Shown in pieces: positions 1 to 9,586 of a DNA stretch of 64,000 nt. The first letter of the stretch is position 1; every line of letters begins with the position of its first letter. The DNA is from Coccinella septempunctata (lineage: Eukaryota; Arthropoda; Insecta; Coleoptera; Coccinellidae): assembly GCF_907165205.1 (NCBI RefSeq), contig NC_058195.1:25378936-25442935 (forward strand). The letters run 5' to 3'. The position numbers and the translations under genes were made by a program. The notes below the pieces were generated by a model. The model ran no database searches and was not told the DNA's origin. It saw only the letters and a list, made by a program, of their open reading frames with translations.

Positions 1-23
1 CCGCTCGAGACCCCCATTCGCTG

Positions 24-252
24 CCCCAAGGGTTAACACGCCATGACTGACAGCGAAGAAAATGTCTATTTTCAGCGCAACCACGGGATTTCACTGACTA
101 CTTGCGGCATCTCTTATTCTCCGCCCCAAGGGTTAACACGCCATGACCGACAGAAAAGAAGAGACTTCGGACTCAACACTTATGACGCGGACAGGGGGGT
201 TGACGGAACTCTCCCTTCAGCACCCCAAGGGTCAACACGCCATGACCGACAG
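24..252 (+). repeat. Three ~30-bp cores at ~100-bp spacing
   Basis: A core beginning CCCCAAGGGTTAACACGCCA occurs at 24-53, 124-153 and 223-252, so the period is 99-100 bp. The third copy has one change in the middle. Sequence between cores is not conserved. The array creates an open frame at 43-372 that looks like a repeat artefact rather than a gene. It could be a degraded satellite or the promoter repeats of an element whose body lies left of the window. Confidence 0.75.
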
Positions 253-901
253 CGAAGGGAAAAGTCAGACTCGCGAAACAGGGCAAAGAACGACAAAACA
301 CAACAGGAAACGATACAGTACAGCAGTGTCAAAGTTAAAGAAGTAACGGCGCAGGTCCAACAAAGAAACTGAACGGCACAGACGGGGACCTACCTCCTTT
401 GTTTCAAGCACTCGAAACTCAAAGGATTTAAAAAAGAAAAACTAAAAAAATTAATTCTAAGCACTGATGCAAATAACACAAAATGATTATTCTCAACGGC
501 GAAAGTACTACGGAAAATCAACTGAATTTATACTAGAAGTTAGAAACCACGTTAGCACTGAAGTAAAATTCAAAAGTCAGCCGACGAACTGAAGTAACAG
601 TCGAAAAGTCGAAAAGTGACCGTCGCGGGGGGAAAATTTGCTTTTATAGGCATATCCCCTCCCACGGTAAAAATCTGAAAATTCCAGAATGCGGCAAGAC
701 TGAAAAACGTCGTCAGCTCCGGTTTATCGCATATCAACAGATGAAAAACGTTGAAATCTTCAGCGGCATGTAAGAAAAACAACGTGAAATACAGATAAGC
801 GGTTTTTTACGTTTACTCTGCCTGTCGGAATGAACGTACGGAATATTCGAGAATTAAAACATTTTCAAAGACGGAAATTTAAAACGAAAAAATTCACTAA
901 G
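253..901. other. No gene seen
   Basis: AT-rich stretch without a convincing frame, RNA gene or repeat. It could belong to the element holding the 100-bp repeats, but nothing in it shows that. Confidence 0.5.
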
Positions 902-937
902 ATGAACTCCAATTTTCCTCAGAAAACTGGGGTTCAT
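902..937. repeat. 16-bp stem hairpin next to an AT tract
   Basis: 902-917 pairs with 922-937 over 16 positions, two of which would be G-U in RNA, with the loop CTCA. It ends four bases before the AT run at 941-955, which marks the left edge of the R4-like element. It could extrude as a cruciform or be part of the insertion target. Confidence 0.6.
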
Positions 938-983
938 TACAATATATATATATATTGCTCCAGAGACAAAAGTTAGCAAAAAA

Positions 984-3605
984 GTGAACAGAAAAGTGCA
1001 ATGCTACTCAAGGAAATTAAAGCTGAGTAGAAAAGATGCTCAGTACAAACAACAGCTAGCGATACATATGGAGACCTTAAAGCAGAAACTGGCAACCCTG
1101 GGCAGCAGATTAAGAAGGTACTACAAAAGAACTAAGAGATACCGTCAAAATAATCAATTCAACACCAACCAAAAAGGCTTCTTCAGAGATCTGGGAGAAC
1201 AACATAGATCTCAGCAAGAATGTTCGAGAGTAGCTGATTCTGAACTGAAGGAATTCGAAAAATACTGGTCTAACATGTGGACAGAAAAGGAAAGCCACAA
1301 CACCAAAGCCACATGGATAGAAACTGAAAAAGAAATGTATGCAAATCTATCCGAAATGCACTCTGTCGTCATCACGGAGGAAGATGTAGCGATGACCGTC
1401 AAAAGAATGAAAAATTGGACAACGGCTGGAATAGACAATATTCATAATTATTGGTGGAAGTACCTACCATCCACTCATGGGGTTTTGGCACGGCTCCTAA
1501 ATTCAGCTTTGGAGAACCCGAATAAGATACCTAAATTCTTCACACAAGGCATGACGTATATGATCTTCAAAAAAGGAGATCCTACCAAACCTGAAAACTA
1601 CAGGCCGATCACATGCCTTTGTTCCGCTTATAAAATACTTACCTCGACGGTCGGTCACAAGATCCGGATTCACCTGAAAAATAATAAAATATTAGCCTGG
1701 GAACAAAATGGCTGCAGGAGAGGTGGCAGAGGCAGTAAGGAACTTCTGGTAATCGATAATACAATCACAAAACAGGCTAAAAGGAAGGAGAAAAACATCG
1801 CCATGGCATGGATAGATTACCAGAAGGCATTTGACTCTGTGCCCCACACTTGGCTGTTAGAAATCTTGAAGATATACAAGGTAAACCCACAGGTGATTTC
1901 ATTGTTCCGCTCCCTAATGTCAACGTGGCGTACCTCACTTATACTTGAAGGAACATCAACTTCGTACAAAACAGCCTCAATAAATATCAGAAAAGGTATA
2001 TTCCAAGGTGATAGCTTCAGTCCATTGTGGTTCTGTCTCGCCTTAAATCCGTTAAGCGGCATGTTAAACAGATCGTCCTACGGATACTCATTAGACCAGA
2101 GTAGAAAGCTCACTCATCTTTTCTATGTGGACGATCTTAAATTGTTCGCTAGAGGCAGACAGCAGTTGGAGGGGGAAATAGAGCTGGTGAGAGAGTTCAG
2201 CGGAGACATTGGGATGAAGTTCGGGCTGGATAAATGTGCGACGGTCGCTGTGATGAGAGGGAAACTAGATCGTGAAGAAAATATGGTGTTGATAGACGGA
2301 CAAGTGATACCAGCTTTAGGGGCAGAAGAGAGGTATAAATATCTTGGTGTCCAGGAGACATATGAAATTAGACAAAGGGAGAATAAGGAAGAAGTCGAAA
2401 GAGAGCTGTTCACTAGGATAAAAAAAGTCTTAAACACACAACTGTCAGCCAAGAACAAGATGACCGCTATCAATACCTGGGCAATACCGGCTTTCATATA
2501 TACTGCTGGAGTACTCAGCTGGTCTCAGACGGATCTGGAAAGACTAGACAGGAGAACTAGGACCACCTTGACACAGTATGGTTTGCTGCACCCAAATTCA
2601 GCTATTGAAAGGCTGTATATTCCACGTAGAGAGTCGGGGCGAGGACTGAGCTCACTGGAGAACGTCTATCTGAAAGAAGAAAGCAGAATTAAAACCTTTT
2701 TTCTGCAGAGCAACTTACCGGTACACCAGTGGGTAACTAGTCAGCGCTATGTGTCCACGCCGGCAGGAAACGACGATGAGCAGGAACCTGAAACAGAGAA
2801 CATGGTTGAAAAATGGAAGGAAAAATGGAGATCAAAGCCCTTACATGGACGGTTCTACGCCAGCCTGCAGCAGCCAGAAGTCGACTTGCCCAGCACGAAC
2901 ACCTACCTCACTCAGGGTTACCTCTATCCTCAGACTGAGGGGACCCTGATGGCAATACAGGATCAAGTTGTTCCTACACGAGCCTACGCGAAACACATAA
3001 TGAAACAAAACATTGAAAACACAAAATGCAGGCTCTGCAACAACGTTGAGGAAACTGTGCAACATTTGTCATCTGGATGCTCGACTATAGCTAACACCAA
3101 ATACTTGTCTCGCCATAACAACATGGGCAAAGTTGTACACCAGTTTATGTGTCTCAGAGAACGGCTTCTCCAAGAATTCGTCCCTCATCACATCTACGAA
3201 CCGACGGCTGTCCGGGAAAACCAAGATATCAAGATCTATTGGGATTTGACAGTGCAAACAGATCCGGGTGCTGAACATAACCGACCAGACATGGTTGTAT
3301 GGAACAAACATAAGAAGTCGGCGATCATCATAGACTTCGCAGTGCCGTTAGACCAAAACCTCGCTAAAGCCTACGGAGAGAAGATCGCCAAATACGAATT
3401 GCTATCAAGACAGATGAAGCGAACTTTTGAACTGGAAAAAGTAGAAATAAAGCCATTGGTGATCAGCTGCAATGGTCTGGTGCATAAGAAAACCGTTGAG
3501 CACTTGAGAGAGATGGATCTGCCTTCAAACACCATAACTTGGATGCAGAAGGCCGTAATATTGGCAACTGTCAGCATCATACGACAAGTGATATTCCCAC
3601 ACTGA
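984..3605 (+). CDS. R4/Dong-like non-LTR retrotransposon, reverse transcriptase plus restriction-like endonuclease (5'-truncated)
   Basis: The product would copy element RNA into a nicked genomic site (target-primed reverse transcription). Counting from 984, residues 200-390 are reverse transcriptase: ENYRPITCL near 205, DYQKAFDSVPHTW at 278-290, RKGIFQGD near 336 and the catalytic YVDD at 381-384. A CCHC knuckle follows (Cys682, Cys685, His694, Cys699). Then comes a PD-(D/E)XK-type endonuclease with RPD at 767-769 and IIIDF at 781-785. This RT-CCHC-RLE order is typical of the R2/R4/CRE group; YVDD and overall form suggest the R4/Dong branch. The frame opens at 906 and its first ATG is at 1068, so the start is unclear. 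The N-terminal zinc finger and Myb regions usual in this group are missing, which indicates 5' truncation. The remaining frame is intact. Confidence 0.85.
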   Translation: MNRKVQCYSRKLKLSRKDAQYKQQLAIHMETLKQKLATLGSRLRRYYKRTKRYRQNNQFNTNQKGFFRDLGEQHRSQQECSRVADSELKEFEKYWSNMWTEKESHNTKATWIETEKEMYANLSEMHSVVITEEDVAMTVKRMKNWTTAGIDNIHNYWWKYLPSTHGVLARLLNSALENPNKIPKFFTQGMTYMIFKKGDPTKPENYRPITCLCSAYKILTSTVGHKIRIHLKNNKILAWEQNGCRRGGRGSKELLVIDNTITKQAKRKEKNIAMAWIDYQKAFDSVPHTWLLEILKIYKVNPQVISLFRSLMSTWRTSLILEGTSTSYKTASINIRKGIFQGDSFSPLWFCLALNPLSGMLNRSSYGYSLDQSRKLTHLFYVDDLKLFARGRQQLEGEIELVREFSGDIGMKFGLDKCATVAVMRGKLDREENMVLIDGQVIPALGAEERYKYLGVQETYEIRQRENKEEVERELFTRIKKVLNTQLSAKNKMTAINTWAIPAFIYTAGVLSWSQTDLERLDRRTRTTLTQYGLLHPNSAIERLYIPRRESGRGLSSLENVYLKEESRIKTFFLQSNLPVHQWVTSQRYVSTPAGNDDEQEPETENMVEKWKEKWRSKPLHGRFYASLQQPEVDLPSTNTYLTQGYLYPQTEGTLMAIQDQVVPTRAYAKHIMKQNIENTKCRLCNNVEETVQHLSSGCSTIANTKYLSRHNNMGKVVHQFMCLRERLLQEFVPHHIYEPTAVRENQDIKIYWDLTVQTDPGAEHNRPDMVVWNKHKKSAIIIDFAVPLDQNLAKAYGEKIAKYELLSRQMKRTFELEKVEIKPLVISCNGLVHKKTVEHLREMDLPSNTITWMQKAVILATVSIIRQVIFPH

Positions 3606-3609
3606 TCAG

Positions 3610-3646
3610 TCGGATTGCTCTTGGCGTTTTTTCCCGAGCAATCCGA
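3610..3646 (+). repeat. Perfect 11-bp stem-loop in the R4-like 3' UTR
   Basis: 3610-3620 (TCGGATTGCTC) is the exact reverse complement of 3636-3646, with a 15-nt loop. It lies five bases after the stop codon. Reverse transcriptases of this group recognise structured 3' UTRs of their own RNA, so this may be such a site; that role is inferred. Confidence 0.65.
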
Positions 3647-3670
3647 AAGGCACCACATTCTGTGTGAAAT

Positions 3671-3682
<12 letters not shown>

Positions 3683-3717
<35 letters not shown>
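3683..3717. repeat. (AT)n microsatellite
   Basis: About 17 AT units preceded by an A-run. It joins the 3' end of the R4-like element to the 3' end of the minus-strand Penelope copy. With the AT tract at 941-955 it suggests that both elements landed in AT repeats. Confidence 0.9.
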
Positions 3718-3720
<3 letters not shown>

Positions 3721-3785
3721 AAAAATAGCTAATTTGGGTATTCGGCAATTATTGGCTGGGCAATTATCAACAATCAGGTGTCATA

Positions 3786-3827
3786 ACATCTATATTTCGA
3801 ACCTCTTGTGGTTCTTCTTCAGGATGC
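3786..3827 (-). ncRNA. Hammerhead-like ribozyme motif, copy A terminal repeat
   Basis: On the minus strand: stem I strand GCATC (3827-3823), core CTGAAGA (3822-3816), one extra A, stem II GAACC/GGTTC closing a 6-nt loop, core GAAA (3798-3795), the palindrome TATA, then GATGT (3790-3786), which pairs with GCATC. This matches the CUGANGA...GAAA hammerhead layout with a very short stem III, reported for Penelope-like elements. Cleavage would fall between TATA and GATGT. The extra A before stem II departs from the canonical core. Confidence 0.6.
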
Positions 3828-4067
3828 TAAAATAATATAATAAGTGGATACACATAAAAACAAACTTCTAACAATTACTTACGTCCGACAAGATTATTGT
3901 TTAAATTTACAGAGAGATTTTTGGAGAAACATTATATATATGATTAATTTAAACTTAAATTTATAAAGCAGGTTGTTTGAATAAAATAATAAAGCAAGTT
4001 GGTTTGAAGCAAAATTGCAATTGTAGGTTAATGTCACAGAACACAGTAAAACACAGAACATAAACAA

Positions 4068-6626
4068 TCAAGTAATGACATCGACAGTATGGTCATCGGC
4101 TGGACGTTTGTCCAAGGATAATATGTAACTATATATCGCGCTGAGGTTTCCGACATCAGTCTTCCTGTTGATGTTGTTTTCGTTTTCATTGATAAAACAC
4201 ATTTCCAAAAATGTTCTTTTATTGTAGTCTGAGTTGAGACACAATATTTCGGCTTCATCGAATTTGAATTTGTGGCCCAATGATGATGCGTGGTTAGCCA
4301 ATGCGCATCTGTCTGGTCGTAGCTTGGCATCACTTTTGTGGATGGCAATACGCTTTTTTAGGCATTGAGAAGTTTGGCCAATATATACAGAGTTACAGTT
4401 CCCACATGAGATGCGATACACCACATCTGACTTGGACATTATGGGGATTCTGTCCTTCACATGGCTGAAGATTCTTCCCACTGTCAGTGGGTTGTATTTT
4501 GCAATTTTTATGTTTTTGACATCTTTTAAGATATTGGTCAATTTTCTCGTTAAAGATGGGAGGAGAGGTAGGGATACATATTTGATGGGTTCGTTCTGGT
4601 CTGTTGTTGCTGGTTCTTCTGTTGGTGATCCATCCTCACTTAGGTCAAGGGGCAGGGCATGAAGACATCTTTCCAAAAACATCCTAGGGTAGCCGTTGTC
4701 CTCGAAAATGTTGAGCAGTCTTTCCTCCGCCGACTTCAGGAAGTCGGGGTGGCAGATGTTCTTGGCTCGTTTGAACATTCCCTTGATAAGGTTTGTTTTC
4801 ACGGACCAAGAATGATTGGATTTGTAATGGATGTATCGTCCTGAGGAGGTTGGCTTCTGGTACCAATCGAGTTTGATCACATTATCTGTGCATCTCACCA
4901 CTTTTGTGTCGAGAAATGGAACCCCATTATCTGTTTCCTCCTCCACCGTGAACTTAATGTGTTGATCGAAGCTGTTGAACACTGTTAATGTTTCAGCCGT
5001 CATGTCGTCAGGGATGGCGAGGAGGAGATCGTCGACGTATTGATAAACTATTGGTGTATGAAAAGGTAATAAGGGAATGCAGTAATTCAAGAGGACTGTC
5101 ATTATGATCAAGGCCAGGATGGAACTAATTTTATTACCCATCGCACAGCCGAAAATCTGCGAGAAGAAAGATCCCCTGAATGTGAAATAACTGGAGTCGA
5201 ACAGAAACTTTATGATTGATAGAAATAAGGGCATTTCGATGACTGTGATCTGTTGTATTCTGCTCCATTCAGATTGAATAATTTGCATAACTAGGTCCAG
5301 TGAGATGTTTGTGAACAAACTGACGGCGTCAAGGGAAACCAGTTTGTATCCTTGAGGTAATATGAGGTTGTTTATTTGTCTACTGAATTGGAAAGAGTCA
5401 GCTATGGAATATGATATGAAGTTGGAAAATGCCTCTGTAAGTATGCGTGTCATGAAGTGACTGAGTTCTGCTGTGGGTGAACCTATGGTGGAGACTATGG
5501 GTCGCAGTGGGATGTCAGGCTTGTGGATCTTGGGGAGTCCATATATTCTCGGTGGTACTGCTTTGTATGTGGTTAATTGTCTGGCTGTGGCGCCATCGAT
5601 AATACCTAAATCTTTTAATTGTTTGATAATTTTGTTATTTTTGTTTTGAGTTTCATTTGTGGGATCTTTTGTCAGTTGTTTGTAAATTGATGAATCCTGC
5701 AGAAGTAGATTCATCTTATGTTCATACTGATCTACAGAAAGTACTACTGTAATGTTGCCTTTATCAGCGGCGGTGATTATCAGGTCATCGTGTGCTCTGG
5801 TGTATTTTTTGGCTTTGGTGAAAAGGTGATGCTCGAAACTGTGTGATCCCTTATGGGTGTGTACGTAGTTTGTGATGGCATTGGTACATTTAGCCCTCAA
5901 GATGTTCTGTGTGGTAGTGGGGGCCAATCCGATGATATTTTCGACGTCTGCTATAATATTTTTGATAGGTGAATCTATAATTGGAAGGGGAGCTATACTG
6001 AATTTAGGTCCCAAACTCAAGATTACTTTGATATCAGTGGGGATCTGTGTGGTTGTTAAGTTATGCAGCCATTCATCTTTGATTTTGATGGACTGGATTT
6101 TTTGTTTCTTTAGATCCCAAAATTTTTTGTTGAGATTTTTGTTGTTGTTTGAATATATGGTCTTGTAAGATTTGTTTTGGGTATGGAGAAATCGTTCGAG
6201 AATCCCCTCTGGAACGAGTCCAGATAATTTGGTCTTTAATTGTTCAAGGTTGGAGGAAAGAACCCCGATCCTTTTTATAGTGAAAGATATCTCCATGCTA
6301 AGAATTCTGGCCGATATTTTATTGTTGAAAAGACTGACCTTTCTGTTGTTTTCTGCGTCATCAGATAGAAGGTTGGTCAAGCATTTGACGTTCTGGACGA
6401 TGTGTCTGGGGAAAATTCCAGCTGTCCTGCATCGAAGCAAGAAGTTTCTCCTACTAGTCATCTTAGCAAATTTGGTGTTTAAGTGAGCCCATAGTTTCAT
6501 CTTCCCGGACGCATCCACGCCATAACTCGATTCCACGTCCTCAAAGAAACCCATATCTGCACTGTATTGTAATTGATCGTTTGCCAGAGAAAACAGGGAA
6601 AAATAGCTAATTTGGGTATTCGGCAA
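4068..6626 (-). CDS. Penelope-like reverse transcriptase with GIY-YIG endonuclease (copy A, full length)
   Basis: An intact frame of 852 codons, opened by a non-ATG codon inside the terminal repeat. The first ATG is at 6554 (residue 25), giving a likely 828-residue protein. The RT domain contains IYGLPKIHKPDIPLRPIVS and the catalytic YVDD at 530-533. A linker leads to a C-terminal GIY-YIG nuclease (VYRISCG...YIGQT at 736-752, with the conserved Glu in the FLE near 809). Known EN-positive Penelope elements share this order. The nuclease is thought to nick target DNA and the RT to extend the nick. No stops or frameshifts were seen, so this copy may be recently active. Confidence 0.92.
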   Translation of the reverse strand: MPNTQISYFSLFSLANDQLQYSADMGFFEDVESSYGVDASGKMKLWAHLNTKFAKMTSRRNFLLRCRTAGIFPRHIVQNVKCLTNLLSDDAENNRKVSLFNNKISARILSMEISFTIKRIGVLSSNLEQLKTKLSGLVPEGILERFLHTQNKSYKTIYSNNNKNLNKKFWDLKKQKIQSIKIKDEWLHNLTTTQIPTDIKVILSLGPKFSIAPLPIIDSPIKNIIADVENIIGLAPTTTQNILRAKCTNAITNYVHTHKGSHSFEHHLFTKAKKYTRAHDDLIITAADKGNITVVLSVDQYEHKMNLLLQDSSIYKQLTKDPTNETQNKNNKIIKQLKDLGIIDGATARQLTTYKAVPPRIYGLPKIHKPDIPLRPIVSTIGSPTAELSHFMTRILTEAFSNFISYSIADSFQFSRQINNLILPQGYKLVSLDAVSLFTNISLDLVMQIIQSEWSRIQQITVIEMPLFLSIIKFLFDSSYFTFRGSFFSQIFGCAMGNKISSILALIIMTVLLNYCIPLLPFHTPIVYQYVDDLLLAIPDDMTAETLTVFNSFDQHIKFTVEEETDNGVPFLDTKVVRCTDNVIKLDWYQKPTSSGRYIHYKSNHSWSVKTNLIKGMFKRAKNICHPDFLKSAEERLLNIFEDNGYPRMFLERCLHALPLDLSEDGSPTEEPATTDQNEPIKYVSLPLLPSLTRKLTNILKDVKNIKIAKYNPLTVGRIFSHVKDRIPIMSKSDVVYRISCGNCNSVYIGQTSQCLKKRIAIHKSDAKLRPDRCALANHASSLGHKFKFDEAEILCLNSDYNKRTFLEMCFINENENNINRKTDVGNLSAIYSYILSLDKRPADDHTVDVIT

Positions 6627-8936
6627 TTATTGGCTGGGCAATTATCAACAATCAGGTGTCATAACATCTATATTTTCAACAATAAAATATCGGCCAGAAT
6701 TCTTAGCATGGAGATATCTTTCACTATAAAAAGGATCGGGGTTCTTTCCTCCAACCTTGAACAATTAAAGACCAAATTATCTGGACTCGTTCCAGAGGGG
6801 ATTCTCGAACGATTTCTCCATACCCAAAACAAATCTTACAAGACCATATATTCAAACAACAACAAAAATCTCAACAAAAAATTTTGGGATCTAAAGAAAC
6901 AAAAAATCCAGTCCATCAAAATCAAAGATGAATGGCTGCATAACTTAACAACCACACAGATCCCCACTGATATCAAAGTAATCTTGAGTTTGGGACCTAA
7001 ATTCAGTATAGCTCCCCTTCCAATTATAGATTCACCTATCAAAAATATTATAGCAGACGTCGAAAATATCATCGGATTGGCCCCCACTACCACACAGAAC
7101 ATCTTGAGGGCTAAATGTACCAATGCCATCACAAACTACGTACACACCCATAAGGGATCACACAGTTTCGAGCATCACCTTTTCACCAAAGCCAAAAAAT
7201 ACACCAGAGCACACGATGACCTGATAATCACCGCCGCTGATAAAGGCAACATTACAGTAGTACTTTCTGTAGATCAGTATGAACATAAGATGAATCTACT
7301 TCTGCAGGATTCATCAATTTACAAACAACTGACAAAAGATCCCACAAATGAAACTCAAAACAAAAATAACAAAATTATCAAACAATTAAAAGATTTAGGT
7401 ATTATCGATGGCGCCACAGCCAGACAATTAACCACATACAAAGCAGTACCACCGAGAATATATGGACTCCCCAAGATCCACAAGCCTGACATCCCACTGC
7501 GACCCATAGTCTCCACCATAGGTTCACCCACAGCAGAACTCAGTCACTTCATGACACGCATACTTACAGAGGCATTTTCCAACTTCATATCATATTCCAT
7601 AGCTGACTCTTTCCAATTCAGTAGACAAATAAACAACCTCATATTACCTCAAGGATACAAACTGGTTTCCCTTGACGCCGTCAGTTTGTTCACAAACATC
7701 TCACTGGACCTAGTTATGCAAATTATTCAATCTGAATGGAGCAGAATACAACAGATCACAGTCATCGAAATGCCCTTATTTCTATCAATCATAAAGTTTC
7801 TGTTCGACTCCAGTTATTTCACATTCAGGGGATCTTTCTTCTCGCAGATTTTCGGCTGTGCGATGGGTAATAAAATTAGTTCCATCCTGGCCTTGATCAT
7901 AATGACAGTCCTCTTGAATTACTGCATTCCCTTATTACCTTTTCATACACCAATAGTTTATCAATACGTCGACGATCTCCTCCTCGCCATCCCTGACGAC
8001 ATGACGGCTGAAACATTAACAGTGTTCAACAGCTTCGATCAACACATTAAGTTCACGGTGGAGGAGGAAACAGATAATGGGGTTCCATTTCTCGACACAA
8101 AAGTGGTGAGATGCACAGATAATGTGATCAAACTCGATTGGTACCAGAAGCCAACCTCCTCAGGACGATACATCCATTACAAATCCAATCATTCTTGGTC
8201 CGTGAAAACAAACCTTATCAAGGGAATGTTCAAACGAGTCAAGAACATCTGCCACCCCGACTTCCTGAAGTCGGCGGAGGAAAGACTGCTCAACATTTTC
8301 GAGGACAACGGCTACCCTAGGATGTTTTTGGAAAGATGTCTTCATGCCCTGCCCCTTGACCTAAGTGAGGATGGATCACCAACAGAAGAACCAGCAACAA
8401 CAGACCAGAACGAACCCATCAAATATGTATCCCTACCTCTCCTCCCATCTTTAACGAGAAAATTGACCAATATCTTAAAAGATGTCAAAAACATAAAAAT
8501 TGCAAAATACAACCCACTGACAGTGGGAAGAATCTTCAGCCATGTGAAGGACAGAATCCCCATAATGTCCAAGTCAGATGTGGTGTATCGCATCTCATGT
8601 GGGAACTGTAACTCTGTATATATTGGCCAAACTTCTCAATGCCTAAAAAAGCGTATTGCCATCCACAAAAGTGATGCCAAGCTACGACCAGACAGATGCG
8701 CATTGGCTAACCACGCATCATCATTGGGCCACAAATTCAAATTCGATGAAGCCGAAATATTGTGTCTCAACTCAGACTACAATAAAAGAACATTTTTGGA
8801 AATGTGTTTTATCAATGAAAACGAAAACAACATCAACAGGAAGACTGATCTCGGAAACCTCAGCGCGATATATAGTTACATATTATCCTTGGACAAACGT
8901 CCAGCCGATGACCATACTGTCGATGTCATTACTTGA
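6573..8936 (+). CDS. Penelope-like RT/GIY-YIG, 5'-truncated copy B with chimeric N-terminus
   Basis: A 787-codon open frame. Its first ~33 codons are copy A's terminal repeat read antisense; from NNKISARIL onward it matches copy A. It lacks roughly the first 106 residues of copy A's frame. RT and GIY-YIG motifs are all present. I found only two amino-acid differences from copy A (Ala to Val in FKRxKNICH; Val to Leu in RKTDxGNLS), so both copies probably arose in one event. The first codon is not ATG and the N-terminal part is a junction artefact, so expression as a functional enzyme is doubtful. Confidence 0.85.
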   Translation: MIVCQRKQGKIANLGIRQLLAGQLSTIRCHNIYIFNNKISARILSMEISFTIKRIGVLSSNLEQLKTKLSGLVPEGILERFLHTQNKSYKTIYSNNNKNLNKKFWDLKKQKIQSIKIKDEWLHNLTTTQIPTDIKVILSLGPKFSIAPLPIIDSPIKNIIADVENIIGLAPTTTQNILRAKCTNAITNYVHTHKGSHSFEHHLFTKAKKYTRAHDDLIITAADKGNITVVLSVDQYEHKMNLLLQDSSIYKQLTKDPTNETQNKNNKIIKQLKDLGIIDGATARQLTTYKAVPPRIYGLPKIHKPDIPLRPIVSTIGSPTAELSHFMTRILTEAFSNFISYSIADSFQFSRQINNLILPQGYKLVSLDAVSLFTNISLDLVMQIIQSEWSRIQQITVIEMPLFLSIIKFLFDSSYFTFRGSFFSQIFGCAMGNKISSILALIIMTVLLNYCIPLLPFHTPIVYQYVDDLLLAIPDDMTAETLTVFNSFDQHIKFTVEEETDNGVPFLDTKVVRCTDNVIKLDWYQKPTSSGRYIHYKSNHSWSVKTNLIKGMFKRVKNICHPDFLKSAEERLLNIFEDNGYPRMFLERCLHALPLDLSEDGSPTEEPATTDQNEPIKYVSLPLLPSLTRKLTNILKDVKNIKIAKYNPLTVGRIFSHVKDRIPIMSKSDVVYRISCGNCNSVYIGQTSQCLKKRIAIHKSDAKLRPDRCALANHASSLGHKFKFDEAEILCLNSDYNKRTFLEMCFINENENNINRKTDLGNLSAIYSYILSLDKRPADDHTVDVIT

Positions 8937-9176
8937 TTGTTTATGTTCTGTGTTTTACTGTGTTCTGTGACATTAACCTACAATTGCAATTTTGCTTCAA
9001 ACCAACTTGCTTTATTATTTTATTCAAACAACCTGCTTTATAAATTTAAGTTTAAATTAATCATATATATAATGTTTCTCCAAAAATCTCTCTGTAAATT
9101 TAAACAATAATCTTGTCGGACGTAAGTAATTGTTAGAAGTTTGTTTTTATGTGTATCCACTTATTATATTATTTTA

Positions 9177-9218
9177 GCATCCTGAAGAAGAACCACAAGA
9201 GGTTCGAAATATAGATGT
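9177..9218 (+). ncRNA. Hammerhead-like ribozyme motif, copy B terminal repeat
   Basis: Same motif as at 3786-3827, here on the plus strand. GCATC is at 9177-9181, CTGAAGA at 9182-9188, stem II at 9190-9205, GAAA at 9206-9209, TATA at 9210-9213, and GATGT at 9214-9218 pairs back to GCATC. Predicted cleavage is after 9213. Confidence 0.6.
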
Positions 9219-9310
9219 TATGACACCTGATTGTTGATAATTGCCCAGCCAATAATTGCCGAATACCCAAATTAGCTATTTTTCCCTGTTTTCTCTGGCA
9301 AACGATCAAT

Positions 9311-9492
<182 letters not shown>

Positions 9493-9586
9493 AGCTTATT
9501 CCTGCGTTTTTTCAGATACAAAACTAAACTGCAGTGCGCATGCGGTGACTCTAGCGATTCGAACGACCCTGCTTTTGTGTAGGGTT

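Noticed and set aside
3610..3646. Hairpin as a bacterial-type terminator
   Set aside because: No T-run follows and the context is a retroelement 3' UTR in an animal genome.
4411..6486. Several 60-104-codon frames antisense to the Penelope pair (also 6,836-8,593)
   Set aside because: They mirror the coding strand of the intact RT/GIY-YIG frames in both copies and have no independent motifs.
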